From a virus, in the IMG/VR virus record IMGVR_UViG_3300028553_002163, positions 1 through 52,029 of that record: a stretch of 52,029 nucleotides of DNA; one strand, given 5' to 3'. Numbering within the stretch: position 1 is the first letter of the stretch; the number at the start of each line of letters is the position of its first letter. Under the pieces are notes generated by a model. The model did no database searches. It was not told the origin of the DNA and saw only the letters and a program-made list of their open reading frames with translations. Below, one piece after another: positions 26,458 through 35,542 of the stretch. Made by a program: the position numbers and the translations under genes.

Positions 26458-27474
26458 ATGAATCTGATTCAGTCTACAATTCTGACATCGCTGCCGGCTG
26501 GCAGGAAAAAGACGCCATCGGGTTGGATGAGCTTCAACGCTCCCTGCTGCGTGTACAATGGAGAGTCACAGGACAAGAGGAAACGTGGTGGTGTGATGAC
26601 ATCCGCTGATGGCACCTTGAGCTATCACTGTTTCAACTGTGGTTACACCGCGAGTTATGTGATCGGTCGCAAGCTCACTGTCAAAATGAAAACACTGATG
26701 GGATGGTTGGGCATAGCGGATGACACTATTAAGAGACTGGCCATAGAGGCCATGCGCCATGAAGAAGCAGATGTGAAGTATGAGAAGAAAAAATTCATAA
26801 CTTTCCAGAAGAAGGAACTGCCCAAGAACAGTTTCAAATTGGAACATTGGTTGGAGAAATATGTGGCAAAGGATCTAACAGATCCGCAATATGAGAAGAT
26901 AGATCAGCTATTAAATTATTTAAAGAAGAGGGGCATAGAGCCGGAGTGGTATGATTTTTTCTACTCGCCCGATCAGACAGCGGACTTCCATCGCAGGGTG
27001 ATCGTGCCTTTTTATTGGCATGGAGATGTGGTAGGATACACGGGAAGATTATTTGACACCCGCAACAAGGAGATAAAATACTACACGGAGACGCAGCCGG
27101 GCTATGTGTTCAACATGGACGCACAGGACTGGCAGAGGAAGTTCGTGTTGGTAATGGAAGGACCGTTTGATGCCATCACGTTGGGCGGAGTGGCCATACT
27201 GGGTTCAGAGATCAACGACACACAGAGAGAACTGATACAAGGATTAAATAGGCAGGTGATCGTGGTACCGGACAAGGATCAACCAGGAATGAAGCTGATA
27301 GATCAGGCCAAGGAGTTTGGATGGAGCGTGGCATTTCCACAGTGGCACGAATCGGTTGTGGATGTGGCGGAAGCTGTGTTAAAATATGGTAGATTGTTCA
27401 CACTGCAATCAATACTTAAATCTACAGAGTCCACTGCACTCAAGATAGATCTGAGGAGGAAGATATATGGCTGA
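26458..27474 (+). CDS. 61: DNA primase, T4 gp61-like
   Basis: 338 residues (T4 gp61 342). N-terminal zinc-binding region with C30/C31 and H57-C58-x2-C61 in the SYHCFNCGY motif, followed by a helical linker and a Toprim domain with EGPFDAI (E234, D238) and PDKDQPG (D272, D274). It makes RNA primers on the lagging strand as part of the primosome with gp41. The next gene starts 8 nt before this one ends, so the two subunits are probably made in fixed ratio. Confidence 0.9.
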   Translation: MNLIQSTILTSLPAGRKKTPSGWMSFNAPCCVYNGESQDKRKRGGVMTSADGTLSYHCFNCGYTASYVIGRKLTVKMKTLMGWLGIADDTIKRLAIEAMRHEEADVKYEKKKFITFQKKELPKNSFKLEHWLEKYVAKDLTDPQYEKIDQLLNYLKKRGIEPEWYDFFYSPDQTADFHRRVIVPFYWHGDVVGYTGRLFDTRNKEIKYYTETQPGYVFNMDAQDWQRKFVLVMEGPFDAITLGGVAILGSEINDTQRELIQGLNRQVIVVPDKDQPGMKLIDQAKEFGWSVAFPQWHESVVDVAEAVLKYGRLFTLQSILKSTESTALKIDLRRKIYG

Positions 27475-28909
27475 TTACACATTTGACGTACAAAAGTTAT
27501 ATTTGGAAATGATGCTGGCCGATGCTGAGTCGTTCGCACGGGCACAGAACATCTTTGACAGCAACAACTTTGACCGAAAATTAATTCCTGTCGCCAAGTT
27601 CATCAAGGACTATGCGGAGCAATATAAGGTCTTGCCCGAGGTGGAGCAGGTCAACGCCAAACATGACGTCAAATTAAAAGCGGCAAAGGATCTGGATCCT
27701 TCGCACTTCACATGGTTGTTGGATGAGTTTGAAACATTCTCCAGGCACAAGGCGCTGGAGCGTGCAATATTAGAATCCGCCGACATTTTAGAAAAGGGAG
27801 AAGGACAATATGCGTCCGTGGAGGACAAGATCAAGGCAGCGGTCAACATTGGATTGACCCGAGATATAGGAACGGATTACTTTGACGATCCCAGAGGTAG
27901 ATTGGAGAGATTGAAAAATTCCAATGGACAGGTCAGCACGGGCTGGGCCAACATAGACAAGAAATTGTTTGGCGGATTCAATCGCGGAGAGCTGAACATA
28001 TTTGCGGGTGGCTCCGGAGCGGGCAAATCTTTATTTCTACAGAATCTGGCAGTGAATTGGGCCAGCGCAGGATTGAACTGCTGCTACATCACGTTTGAAT
28101 TGAGCGAGATGTTGGTGGCCATGAGATTGGATGCCATGATCACAAACATACCCACGAGAAAGATATTCCCAGAGATCGACAACGTTGAGATGAAGCTCAA
28201 AATGATAGCCAAGAAAGCAGGTGGTTTGCAGATCAAGTATCTGCCATCCGGCAGCACAGTGTTGGACATCAAGACATACATAAAAGAATTAGAGCTCAAA
28301 AACAAGAAGAAGATAGATTGCATATTGATCGATTATCTGGATCTCATGATGCCAAAGAGCAAAAAAGTATCACCGGCGGATCTATTCATAAAAGACAAAT
28401 ATGTTTCAGAAGAATTAAGAAACCTGGCAGTGGAGTCCAAGATGCTGATGGTCACGGCGTCTCAGCTGAACAGGGCCTCCGTTGAAGAAATTGAGTTTGA
28501 TCATAGCCACATAGCGGGTGGATTGAGCAAGGTGCAGACTGCGGACAACGTGTTTGGTATATTCACCAGCAGGGCAATGAAAGAGCGTGGAAGATATCAA
28601 CTGCAGTTCATGAAGACCAGGAGCAGCAGTGGGGTGGGGCAGAAGGTGGATCTAGAATTTGATGTGGACACTCTGAGGATAAGAGACCTTGCGGAGGATC
28701 CCGAATATCAACAATTCAAAAAACAAACATCCACTATCTATGACAATCTCAAACAGAGAAGCAAGATATCCACAGATGGCACTGCCACAGATGCCAGGAG
28801 TGAGCCAGATCCAACCAAGGGAGACGAGGTGGGCAAGGTCAGAGCGACTGTGGAAGGCAGCAAATTAAGGCATCTCTTGAACGAACTGCATTCCGATGAA
28901 GAACAGTAA
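27467..28909 (+). CDS. 41: Replicative helicase, DnaB-type (T4 gp41-like)
   Basis: 480 residues (T4 gp41 475). N-terminal helical domain (1-130), then a RecA core with Walker A GGSGAGKS (181-188), CYITFELSEMLVAMRLDAM, DCILIDYLDLM (Walker B) and VTASQLNRAS sensor. Hexameric 5'-3' helicase that partners the upstream primase. The C-terminal tail of 60 residues is low-complexity and charged. Overlaps nth. Confidence 0.93.
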   Translation: MADYTFDVQKLYLEMMLADAESFARAQNIFDSNNFDRKLIPVAKFIKDYAEQYKVLPEVEQVNAKHDVKLKAAKDLDPSHFTWLLDEFETFSRHKALERAILESADILEKGEGQYASVEDKIKAAVNIGLTRDIGTDYFDDPRGRLERLKNSNGQVSTGWANIDKKLFGGFNRGELNIFAGGSGAGKSLFLQNLAVNWASAGLNCCYITFELSEMLVAMRLDAMITNIPTRKIFPEIDNVEMKLKMIAKKAGGLQIKYLPSGSTVLDIKTYIKELELKNKKKIDCILIDYLDLMMPKSKKVSPADLFIKDKYVSEELRNLAVESKMLMVTASQLNRASVEEIEFDHSHIAGGLSKVQTADNVFGIFTSRAMKERGRYQLQFMKTRSSSGVGQKVDLEFDVDTLRIRDLAEDPEYQQFKKQTSTIYDNLKQRSKISTDGTATDARSEPDPTKGDEVGKVRATVEGSKLRHLLNELHSDEEQ

Positions 28910-29597
28910 TGATATAGCATACATTTACGAAAAGTTAAGTCAACACTACCCTCGATATTCCAATCAGAAACCCAAAGCCAAAATATATTCCCGAGCCTAC
29001 ACCAGCCTCATAGGAGTGATGTTGAGTGCTCAGTCACAGGACGCAAGAACAGCAGTGGCCTGCAGACAACTGTTCGCACTGGCCAACACTCCCGAGGAAA
29101 TGATCCAACTCACACAAGCAGACATCATAGAAGCCATCAGACCAGCCGGATTGTTCAATGCCAAAAGCAAGAACATACTAGCCACCAGCCGCATGCTGTT
29201 GGAAAAATTCAATGGTAAAGTGCCACAGACTCAGGAAGAATTGATGACACTGCCTGGAGTGGGACGCAAGAGTTCCGACATCATCATGCGTTTCGTGTGG
29301 GGTCAACCACACATAGCAGTGGACACTCATGTGTTTAGACTGATGTGGCGATTGGGTTGGGTGGACAATCTAGATGAGGGCAAGGCATCCATCACAGTGA
29401 ATGCCACAACTCCTGAACAATACAAGTACGGAGCACACATGTGGTTGATCACACATGCCAAATTGGTTTGCAAGTCTAGGAATCCTGCCTGTGAATCTTG
29501 CGTGATCAAGGCAGCTTGTGATCGCAGAGATGTGGACATTCCCAAGAACAAGTTGAGAGCACATCAAAAAATTTCCTCCCATACACTGCCCAGATAA
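28896..29597 (+). CDS. nth: Endonuclease III (DNA glycosylase/AP lyase)
   Basis: 233 residues (E. coli Nth 211). Helix-hairpin-helix LPGVGRKSS with catalytic Lys125, catalytic Asp143 in VDTHVFR, and a 4Fe-4S loop C192-x6-C199-x2-C202-x5-C208. It removes oxidised pyrimidines and cuts at AP sites. All active-site and cluster residues are present, so it should be functional provided iron-sulfur clusters are available. It lies in the replication operon, starting 14 nt before the helicase gene ends. Confidence 0.92.
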   Translation: MKNSNDIAYIYEKLSQHYPRYSNQKPKAKIYSRAYTSLIGVMLSAQSQDARTAVACRQLFALANTPEEMIQLTQADIIEAIRPAGLFNAKSKNILATSRMLLEKFNGKVPQTQEELMTLPGVGRKSSDIIMRFVWGQPHIAVDTHVFRLMWRLGWVDNLDEGKASITVNATTPEQYKYGAHMWLITHAKLVCKSRNPACESCVIKAACDRRDVDIPKNKLRAHQKISSHTLPR

Positions 29598-29641
29598 TTA
29601 ATATTGCTCAAGGCAATAATAGGCAAGAGAGAACACAGGCA

Positions 29642-31333
29642 ATGAAGGACCAGGAACTGAACGACATAACCAGGCTGTACGAAAGATTTACCAGGCAGTG
29701 CCCGGACTCGGAACAATACACACAGCGTCTGGCAGAAGAAATCAATATCATACTCAAATTACGTTTCGTAGACTATTTCATACAAATATGCGACATCATG
29801 GCTCTGACCCGAGACATAACTCACATGACCAGGGGCTCCGCTGGTTCATCGCTGGTGTGTTATCTACTGGGCATAACCGACGTGGATCCTATAGAATGGA
29901 ACATACCCATCGCACGTTTCCTCAATCCCAACAGGGATGACCTGCCGGACGTGGACATAGACTTCCCCCATCACAAGCAGGGAGAGGTCATGCAGAGGAT
30001 ATTTGATCGCTGGCCGGGAAGATCAGCCAGGATATCTAATTATGTCTTGTACAGAGACAAGAGCGCCAGGAGAGAAGCGGCCAAGCGACTGGGCATACGT
30101 GGCAACCTACCACGCAACTTCAAATATGAATCGCTGGGCATCGACACCAAAGAGGCCTCACGGATAGAAAAGAAATTACTAGGCAAAAAGAGATGCATAT
30201 CCAAACACTGCGGTGGCATATTGATGTTCAACAGGGCGTTGCCCAAGAGCCTGTTCACAGCGGAGAATCAGATCCTGCTGGACAAGAATGAAGTGGAGGA
30301 CTTGGAGCATCTCAAGGTGGACATATTGGCGAACCGAGGACTCAGCCAGCTGCTGGAGATAGATCCACATACCAAATTGACCGACTATCCCGAACATGAT
30401 CAAGCCACCGCGGATCTGTTGTGCAGGGGCGATGTGCTGGGAGTGACCCAGGCAGAGTCACCAGCGATGAGGAGATTGTTCAGGGCAATAAAACCCACCA
30501 GCAGGAAGGACTGCGTGTTCGCCACAGCTCTGATAAGACCGGTGGCCATATCGGGCAGGAAGAAAGCTACCATGTTCCATGACTGGAGCCAGGAGCGCAT
30601 GGAGGACACCATAGTGTACGAGGACGACGCCATAGACAGGATAGCGGAAGTCTTGGACATAGACAAATACGAGGCCGACATGTACAGGCGTGCATTCGCC
30701 AAGAAGAATGAAGAGAAGATTTTGGAGTTCACCACGAGATTGGGCAACCATCCACGCAAGTCCGAGATAGTGGCCATGCTGCAGAGTCTGTCGGGATTTG
30801 GATTGTGCCGTGCACATGCAGTGAATCTGGGCAGATTGATCTGGGCATTGGCCTATCAAAAGGCTCACAACAACAAAAAGTTCTGGGAGGCCTGCATGAA
30901 GCACTGCCAGGGATCATATCGTCGCTGGGTCTACAAGTTGGAATCCAAGAGAGCGGGACTGGATGTGATTACTCCATCATGCTCAGATCAATGGGACACC
31001 CCGCAGTTCCAATATAGGAAATACGGCTGGTGGTCAGGCAAGAAATTTCTCGATGGGCTGTACGTGAAAGAATTGTACATGGATCGTGTGGAGTTCGCAG
31101 GTCTGGTAGCCAATGGCAGGATATTCCGTGGAGACAAAGGTCAGTACATCACGTTCGTCACGCTGGGAGTGGGCAATGGGCAGTATATAGACGTCACCAT
31201 AAAGCGTGCCGTGTCGCTGCATGACCAGGACGTGATCTGGGGACAGGGCACTGTGAGGCATGCCAACAATTCCGACTACATCGAATGCTATGATGCCAAG
31301 TCATTTGTACTGGAGAGTTTTACCAAGAGCTGA
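29642..31333 (+). CDS. PHP-less DnaE-type (C-family) DNA polymerase
   Basis: 563 residues against about 1160 for E. coli DnaE. Palm motifs are complete: RGSAGSSLV (64-72), PDVDIDF (102-108, catalytic D103/D105), HCGGILMF, LKVDIL (D227), GVTQAESPAMRRLFRAIKP, RRAFAKKNEEK and LCRAHAVNLGRLIWALAYQKAHN. A C-terminal OB-like stretch carries GRIFRGDKGQYITFVTLGVG. The PHP domain and the beta-binding and tau-binding parts are missing. With all three catalytic Asp present it could polymerise DNA. No family-B gp43 is in the window, so it might be the replicative or a repair polymerase. It follows nth after a 44-nt gap. Confidence 0.85.
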   Translation: MKDQELNDITRLYERFTRQCPDSEQYTQRLAEEINIILKLRFVDYFIQICDIMALTRDITHMTRGSAGSSLVCYLLGITDVDPIEWNIPIARFLNPNRDDLPDVDIDFPHHKQGEVMQRIFDRWPGRSARISNYVLYRDKSARREAAKRLGIRGNLPRNFKYESLGIDTKEASRIEKKLLGKKRCISKHCGGILMFNRALPKSLFTAENQILLDKNEVEDLEHLKVDILANRGLSQLLEIDPHTKLTDYPEHDQATADLLCRGDVLGVTQAESPAMRRLFRAIKPTSRKDCVFATALIRPVAISGRKKATMFHDWSQERMEDTIVYEDDAIDRIAEVLDIDKYEADMYRRAFAKKNEEKILEFTTRLGNHPRKSEIVAMLQSLSGFGLCRAHAVNLGRLIWALAYQKAHNNKKFWEACMKHCQGSYRRWVYKLESKRAGLDVITPSCSDQWDTPQFQYRKYGWWSGKKFLDGLYVKELYMDRVEFAGLVANGRIFRGDKGQYITFVTLGVGNGQYIDVTIKRAVSLHDQDVIWGQGTVRHANNSDYIECYDAKSFVLESFTKS

Positions 31334-31347
31334 TGTTTTTGGACGCC

Positions 31348-31368
31348 TTGCGTCAGCGCAATTTTTTT
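31348..31368 (+). terminator. Intrinsic terminator after the polymerase gene
   Basis: Stem TTGCG / CGCAA with loop TCAG followed directly by seven T residues (31362-31368). A wider pairing TTTTGGA ... TCCAAAA encloses it, starting just after the stop codon at 31333. It closes the long replication operon ahead of the promoter at 31415. Confidence 0.6.
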
Positions 31369-31414
31369 CCAAAAAGCGACAGCGTAAGTTAGCGTACAAA
31401 GAGTTTGACCCCAG

Positions 31415-31443
31415 TTGTCCTTCGCCCAGTGTTGTTGTATAAT
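31415..31443 (+). promoter_or_regulatory. Sigma70-type promoter
   Basis: TTGTCC (31415-31420), 17-nt spacer, perfect TATAAT (31438-31443). Leader of about 47 nt to the ATG at 31497, with an AGGAG-like Shine-Dalgarno (CAGGAGATGACCC) before it. Drives the small basic protein and the first radical-SAM gene. Confidence 0.6.
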
Positions 31444-31496
31444 AAAATTTCAAAAGATAATTACAATATCGATGATCACACAGCAGGAGATGACCC

Positions 31497-31697
31497 ATGG
31501 GCATACACTACACATACAAGTCACAGAGCGGCGAGCGAAACCTGCGGAAGCAACAGAAACAGGACCAGCTGCGTAGTCGCAGCGACCAGAGAAAGCAATC
31601 ACGAGAACAGGCGGAACCACCCAGCAACGTTTACGTGGTGCCAGCGAATGAAGTGGTCACCCTGGATCACCTCACCAACCCGGATCTCAAGAAGTGA
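31497..31697 (+). CDS. Small basic protein upstream of a radical-SAM gene
   Basis: 66 residues. Residues 1-42 are rich in Arg, Lys, Gln and Ser; 43-66 (VYVVPANEVVTLDHL) look like a short folded or binding tail. Stop and next start overlap (GTGA). Its place directly before a radical-SAM gene invites the thought of a modified-peptide precursor, but it has no Cys and no leader/core pattern, so I do not claim it. Confidence 0.6.
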   Translation: MGIHYTYKSQSGERNLRKQQKQDQLRSRSDQRKQSREQAEPPSNVYVVPANEVVTLDHLTNPDLKK

Positions 31698-32695
31698 TTG
31701 ACACGAGATTATTCGATTGGTACAAAATAAACACTCGCAAGGATCTAGGCATCACAAACATATGTCCCAAGCCATTTGACACTGTGCTGATCGATCAGAA
31801 AGGCAGTTGTTTCATCTGCGAGTGTACAGCATGGTTGCCACAATCTGTGGGCAACCTACACAAAAATAGTTTGGAAGAAATATTCCATTCTGACATGGCC
31901 TATCATCTTCGTGATTCCATTGATGATGGATCTTATCGTTATTGCAATGAGAAACAGTGTACTTGGATTATCAAAGGTGATGTGCGTAACTATGCGGAGA
32001 ATGATCCCAAGATAAAAACCATACGACTGGCCATTGATGATTCTTGCAATCTCAGTTGCCCCAGTTGTCGGAAGTCAATAGTGTTCCACCAGCGAGGCAA
32101 GATGTTGAGCATGCGGTTAGAATTGGCCGATAGGGTGAATGAGTATCTTGCAAAACACAACAATATCACTGTGCATATAGGATCAGATGGGGATCCTTTT
32201 GCAAGCCTGGTATATCGATATTTCATGCGCACAGTGCCGGACAACAACACGCTGAGATTCAATCTACAGACCAATGGGTTATTGATAAAAAAAATGTTTG
32301 GGCGATTGGACAAGATATTAACAAGGATCGATGTGTTGAACATCAGCATCGATGGTGCCTCCAAGGAAACCTATGAATTGTTGCGCAGGGGTGGACAATT
32401 TGAGAAACTATTAGAAAATTTAGAATTTATAAAAGATTATCACGAGCAGTTCCGTATAAGATTTCATATGGTTGTGCAGAAGAGCAACTGGCATGAGATG
32501 AACAAGATGTTGGAGCTGGCAGACAGATTCAATGCACACGAAGTGATATTCAATAGGATAACTGACTGGGGCACCTACGATAATTTTAGTGAGCAACAGG
32601 CGCCGGAAAAAGATCCAGCGTTCCAAAAAGAACTTGATATGGTTCGACAGAATAAAAAAAGCGTTATTTGGGAACTGTTGGGCCGGAGGTTTTAA
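31694..32695 (+). CDS. Radical-SAM protein with N-terminal SPASM-like region
   Basis: 333 residues, GTG start overlapping the preceding TGA. Cluster motif C118-NLS-C122-PS-C125. Ahead of it is an auxiliary-cluster-like region: CFICEC (39-44), GNLHKNSLEEIFHSD, and C84/C89. In typical SPASM proteins this block follows the TIM barrel; here it comes first. Downstream barrel segments FNLQTNGLLI and VLNISIDGASKETYELLRRGG are the usual beta-strand motifs. Substrate unknown. Its stop shares TTAA (32692-32695) with the next, convergent gene. Confidence 0.8.
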   Translation: MIDTRLFDWYKINTRKDLGITNICPKPFDTVLIDQKGSCFICECTAWLPQSVGNLHKNSLEEIFHSDMAYHLRDSIDDGSYRYCNEKQCTWIIKGDVRNYAENDPKIKTIRLAIDDSCNLSCPSCRKSIVFHQRGKMLSMRLELADRVNEYLAKHNNITVHIGSDGDPFASLVYRYFMRTVPDNNTLRFNLQTNGLLIKKMFGRLDKILTRIDVLNISIDGASKETYELLRRGGQFEKLLENLEFIKDYHEQFRIRFHMVVQKSNWHEMNKMLELADRFNAHEVIFNRITDWGTYDNFSEQQAPEKDPAFQKELDMVRQNKKSVIWELLGRRF

Positions 32696-33789
32696 AAGTT
32701 TTCCATTCCCTGCTCGTTTAGATAGGTGCCCATTATCTCTCGGAGCGTATTTTTATCTCTAGACTTAGGAGCACATAATCCACAGGAACAACGAGTGGAT
32801 TGACATTGTATCACAGGAAACTCTCCCTTTGCCAACATAGCGTCTACTCCATTGATGTATTCATCCATGTTATCCATGGTGGCCAACGGTCCTAGTGTAC
32901 CTGCTATGGTATTGTGACAATCTCTGTTGGAATAAAATTCTCTGGTCATGGAATTGGCAGTGAGGAAGAACCAGCTCACGCTGCAGTACCATCCTTTAAA
33001 ATTTACTTCCTGGGGGAAATAATTATGTTTTTCTTTGATGTTCCTGTCAAAGCACAACGACCTCCCACCACAGCAGGCTCGGCCAGCGCCAGAAAGTCTT
33101 TGTAGTTTTTCTTCCTTGATGTCAATGTTGTAGAACGTTTTGAGATAGGCCACCTGTTCCTGGTTGTAAAAATATGGACCCTCCAATATCTTGGGGCGGA
33201 ATATTATATTCTCTTCGCGGCACCATTCTATGAAATCCACGCAGTCCTGCCAATAATCCTCTTGGTTGTGCATCAACACCACCATGTCATATTTTACACG
33301 ATTATCTCTCATGTAGATTAAATTATTTTTTACATTCTGTTTTAACTTGTCTGGTCCTTCTGAATGATAGCTGACCGTGATGCCCTCGATGTTGTCACAG
33401 ACATATTTCCACTTCTCTGGGGGACTGGTGGCGTTGGTGGTCAATCTTCTATTGAGATGCCAGCGGTCTCGGTAGGGTTTGTATAATTCTGATGATTGGG
33501 TTAGAATACGTTCCATCTCAGGATGATATAGAACCTCTCCGCCCAACAGATTCATTATGGCGGTCTTGGATTTTTCTTTTTTATATTTAGAAATCACATC
33601 CACGTAGCGATACATCTGAGCCAACATCTTGACACAGTCATCCACGGGAGGATGTGGTATTTTGTTATTGTGTCCCCAATCCGTGGAACAATAAGAACAG
33701 TCGTAGTTACATTTCAATGTAACTTTCCAGTCCAACAGTATGCTCATGGTCTGTGCTGGTAGATAGGCGGGCTCTATGGTCTGTATCAT
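32692..33789 (-). CDS. Radical-SAM protein with C-terminal Cys cluster
   Basis: 365 residues. C27-NYD-C31-SY-C34 motif at the N-terminus, LLGGEVLYHPEM glycine-rich SAM motif, TTNATSPPEKWKYV and VSYHSEGPDKL strands. The C-terminal third is Cys-rich (RACCGGRSLC, WYCSV, CQSTRCSCGLC), consistent with auxiliary Fe-S clusters in the usual order. It is behind its own TAAATA box (33799-33804). Confidence 0.82.
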   Translation of the reverse strand: MIQTIEPAYLPAQTMSILLDWKVTLKCNYDCSYCSTDWGHNNKIPHPPVDDCVKMLAQMYRYVDVISKYKKEKSKTAIMNLLGGEVLYHPEMERILTQSSELYKPYRDRWHLNRRLTTNATSPPEKWKYVCDNIEGITVSYHSEGPDKLKQNVKNNLIYMRDNRVKYDMVVLMHNQEDYWQDCVDFIEWCREENIIFRPKILEGPYFYNQEQVAYLKTFYNIDIKEEKLQRLSGAGRACCGGRSLCFDRNIKEKHNYFPQEVNFKGWYCSVSWFFLTANSMTREFYSNRDCHNTIAGTLGPLATMDNMDEYINGVDAMLAKGEFPVIQCQSTRCSCGLCAPKSRDKNTLREIMGTYLNEQGMENF

Positions 33790-33798
33790 GATTGAAAA

Positions 33799-33804
33799 TA
33801 TTTA
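33799..33804 (-). promoter_or_regulatory. TAAATA late-promoter-like box
   Basis: On the minus strand, TAAATA with a 9-nt gap to the ATG of the radical-SAM gene (33789). It lies in a 47-nt divergent gap that holds a second, plus-strand box at 33824. Confidence 0.55.
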
Positions 33805-33823
33805 TTGGCTACATTTTTGTCTG

Positions 33824-33829
33824 TAAATA
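33824..33829 (+). promoter_or_regulatory. TAAATA late-promoter-like box
   Basis: TAAATA followed by ACTGATA and ATG at 33837 (7-nt gap), no Shine-Dalgarno. Divergent partner of the box at 33799. Confidence 0.5.
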
Positions 33830-33836
33830 ACTGATA

Positions 33837-34400
33837 ATGAAAATCGCTATCACAGGCCACACAGGTGGCATTGGAAAATCCTTTGCACAATCGCTTGCCA
33901 CCAGGGGACACCACATAGTTGGAATCAGCCGCAGTGCGGGAGAAAATATACGAAGGACCGAACACACTGCCTCACTCATAGAGCCATGTGATCTGTTTAT
34001 CAACAACGCCCAGAGCATGTTTGCACAGACGGAGCTGTTGTATGAGGTTTGGAGAAGATGGCAAGGACAAAAGAAATATATTTGGAACATCAGCACAGCG
34101 ATGACACAATCTCCTATACACTCTGCACCGGACGGGCTGGATGATATTGCTATGAGTTTATACAGGATACAGAAATTATCATTAGAAGAGGCATCTAAAC
34201 AGTTGGGACATAAGAACGTTTGGCCCAGCATATCCGTGATACGTCCCGGAGGAGTGGCCACACAAAAAGAATGGGACAACACAAACAAACAAGATGTTGA
34301 CGAGTGGACTAAGTCTGTGATTAATATTTTTACTGCTCATCCCAATACCCACATACCCGACATATCCATAACATATAGAAAAACAAAATTAGAGCTGTAA
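33837..34400 (+). CDS. Short-chain dehydrogenase/reductase
   Basis: 187 residues. Rossmann motif GHTGGIGKS (7-15), NNAQ (56-59) and a C-terminal SVIRPGGVAT block. The usual YxxxK is seen as YRIQK in the SLYRIQKLSLEEA stretch, with a preceding Ser in NISTAMTQS. Shorter than classical SDRs (about 250) because the middle is trimmed. Likely oxidises or reduces a sugar- or peptide-linked hydroxyl in the pathway of the neighbouring radical-SAM genes. The next gene starts at its stop codon. Confidence 0.75.
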   Translation: MKIAITGHTGGIGKSFAQSLATRGHHIVGISRSAGENIRRTEHTASLIEPCDLFINNAQSMFAQTELLYEVWRRWQGQKKYIWNISTAMTQSPIHSAPDGLDDIAMSLYRIQKLSLEEASKQLGHKNVWPSISVIRPGGVATQKEWDNTNKQDVDEWTKSVINIFTAHPNTHIPDISITYRKTKLEL

Positions 34401-35542
34401 TGGACGCTAAGAATTATATAAAAAACAAGAGCTTCTGTCCTTTGCCGTGGACCGGCTTTATTGTGCATCAAAACGGAGATGTGAGAAATTGCGTGTTGAG
34501 CAAAAGCAAAATAGGCAATCTCAAAGATAATTCTATACAAGAAATAGTCAGTGGAGAAAAGAATAAAGAAATTAAAAGGCAGATGTTATCTGACGCCAAG
34601 CCCAGCAACTGCGAGGGCTGCTACAGATTGGAAGAGAATAAAAATAGTTTTGACATCGTGAGCCAACGGATATACTATCTCAAAGAATTAAAAACTGTAG
34701 ATCCTATCATCTATGATTCCGTGGACAATTTCGACCTACATACCGTTGATCTTAGATGGTCCAATCAATGCAACCAGGCCTGCGTGTATTGTGGTCCCCA
34801 CAACAGCAGCATGTGGGCGAAAGAGATCGGCGGTGAGGATCTCATGGATCAGGAGAAGAAACAGCGGCTGAAGGATTACGTGTTCGCCAATGTGAAACAA
34901 CTAAAAAATGTTTACCTGGCAGGTGGAGAACCGCTGTTGATGAACGAGAACCAGGAATTCTTGGAACTGTTGCTGAAACATAATCCCGGTGTGATCCTTA
35001 GGGTGAACACAAACCTGTCAGCGCTGGAGACCAAGGTGGGAAAGATGATACAGACATTCAAGAACGTGCATTGGATAGTCAGTGTCGAGTCCATGGGCGC
35101 AGCATATGATTACATCCGATACGGGGGCTCGTGGAGTAAATTCTGTGACAACCTCTCTGAGTTGAGAAGAAACAAGGGGCATAAGATCTCCTTCAACATG
35201 TTGTACTTTGTTTTGAATTACATTAAATTATTTGACTGCGTTGACTATTTGAGAGCGCAGGGATTCCATGAGAACTCTTTTGTCATTGGGCCATTGTATG
35301 GTCCCGAATACCTGAACATATTAAATCTTCCCGCGCCAAAGATATCCCAGGCCAAGAAGATGCTGGAGCAAAGGATAGAAAGCAAGCCCGGATATTTCCT
35401 ACAGGACAGCTACGTAAATCTTTTGAAGTATCTGGACTCACCCTATGAAAAAAATATGCAGGGCACCTTTGATGGATTGGCCAGGTTGGACGTGCGGAGG
35501 AAACTGGAGAGCAGGAAGATATTTGGAGAGGTATATGATTAA
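34400..35542 (+). CDS. Twitch/SPASM-type radical-SAM protein
   Basis: 380 residues. N-terminal auxiliary region first: SFCPLPWTGFIVHQNGDVRNC (C13, C31), GNLKDNSIQEI, C71-EG-C74. Then the radical-SAM motif C124-NQA-C128-VY-C131, LAGGEPLLM and VNTNLSALETK, VSVESMGAAYDYIRYG. This N-terminal placement is the layout of the twitch-domain radical-SAM family. Substrate unknown. The sulfotransferase gene starts 8 nt before its stop. Confidence 0.83.
   Translation: MDAKNYIKNKSFCPLPWTGFIVHQNGDVRNCVLSKSKIGNLKDNSIQEIVSGEKNKEIKRQMLSDAKPSNCEGCYRLEENKNSFDIVSQRIYYLKELKTVDPIIYDSVDNFDLHTVDLRWSNQCNQACVYCGPHNSSMWAKEIGGEDLMDQEKKQRLKDYVFANVKQLKNVYLAGGEPLLMNENQEFLELLLKHNPGVILRVNTNLSALETKVGKMIQTFKNVHWIVSVESMGAAYDYIRYGGSWSKFCDNLSELRRNKGHKISFNMLYFVLNYIKLFDCVDYLRAQGFHENSFVIGPLYGPEYLNILNLPAPKISQAKKMLEQRIESKPGYFLQDSYVNLLKYLDSPYEKNMQGTFDGLARLDVRRKLESRKIFGEVYD

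Noticed and set aside
31497-32695. RiPP precursor plus radical-SAM pair
   Set aside because: The 66-aa protein has no Cys, no leader/core pattern and no repeats; overlap alone is common throughout this genome.
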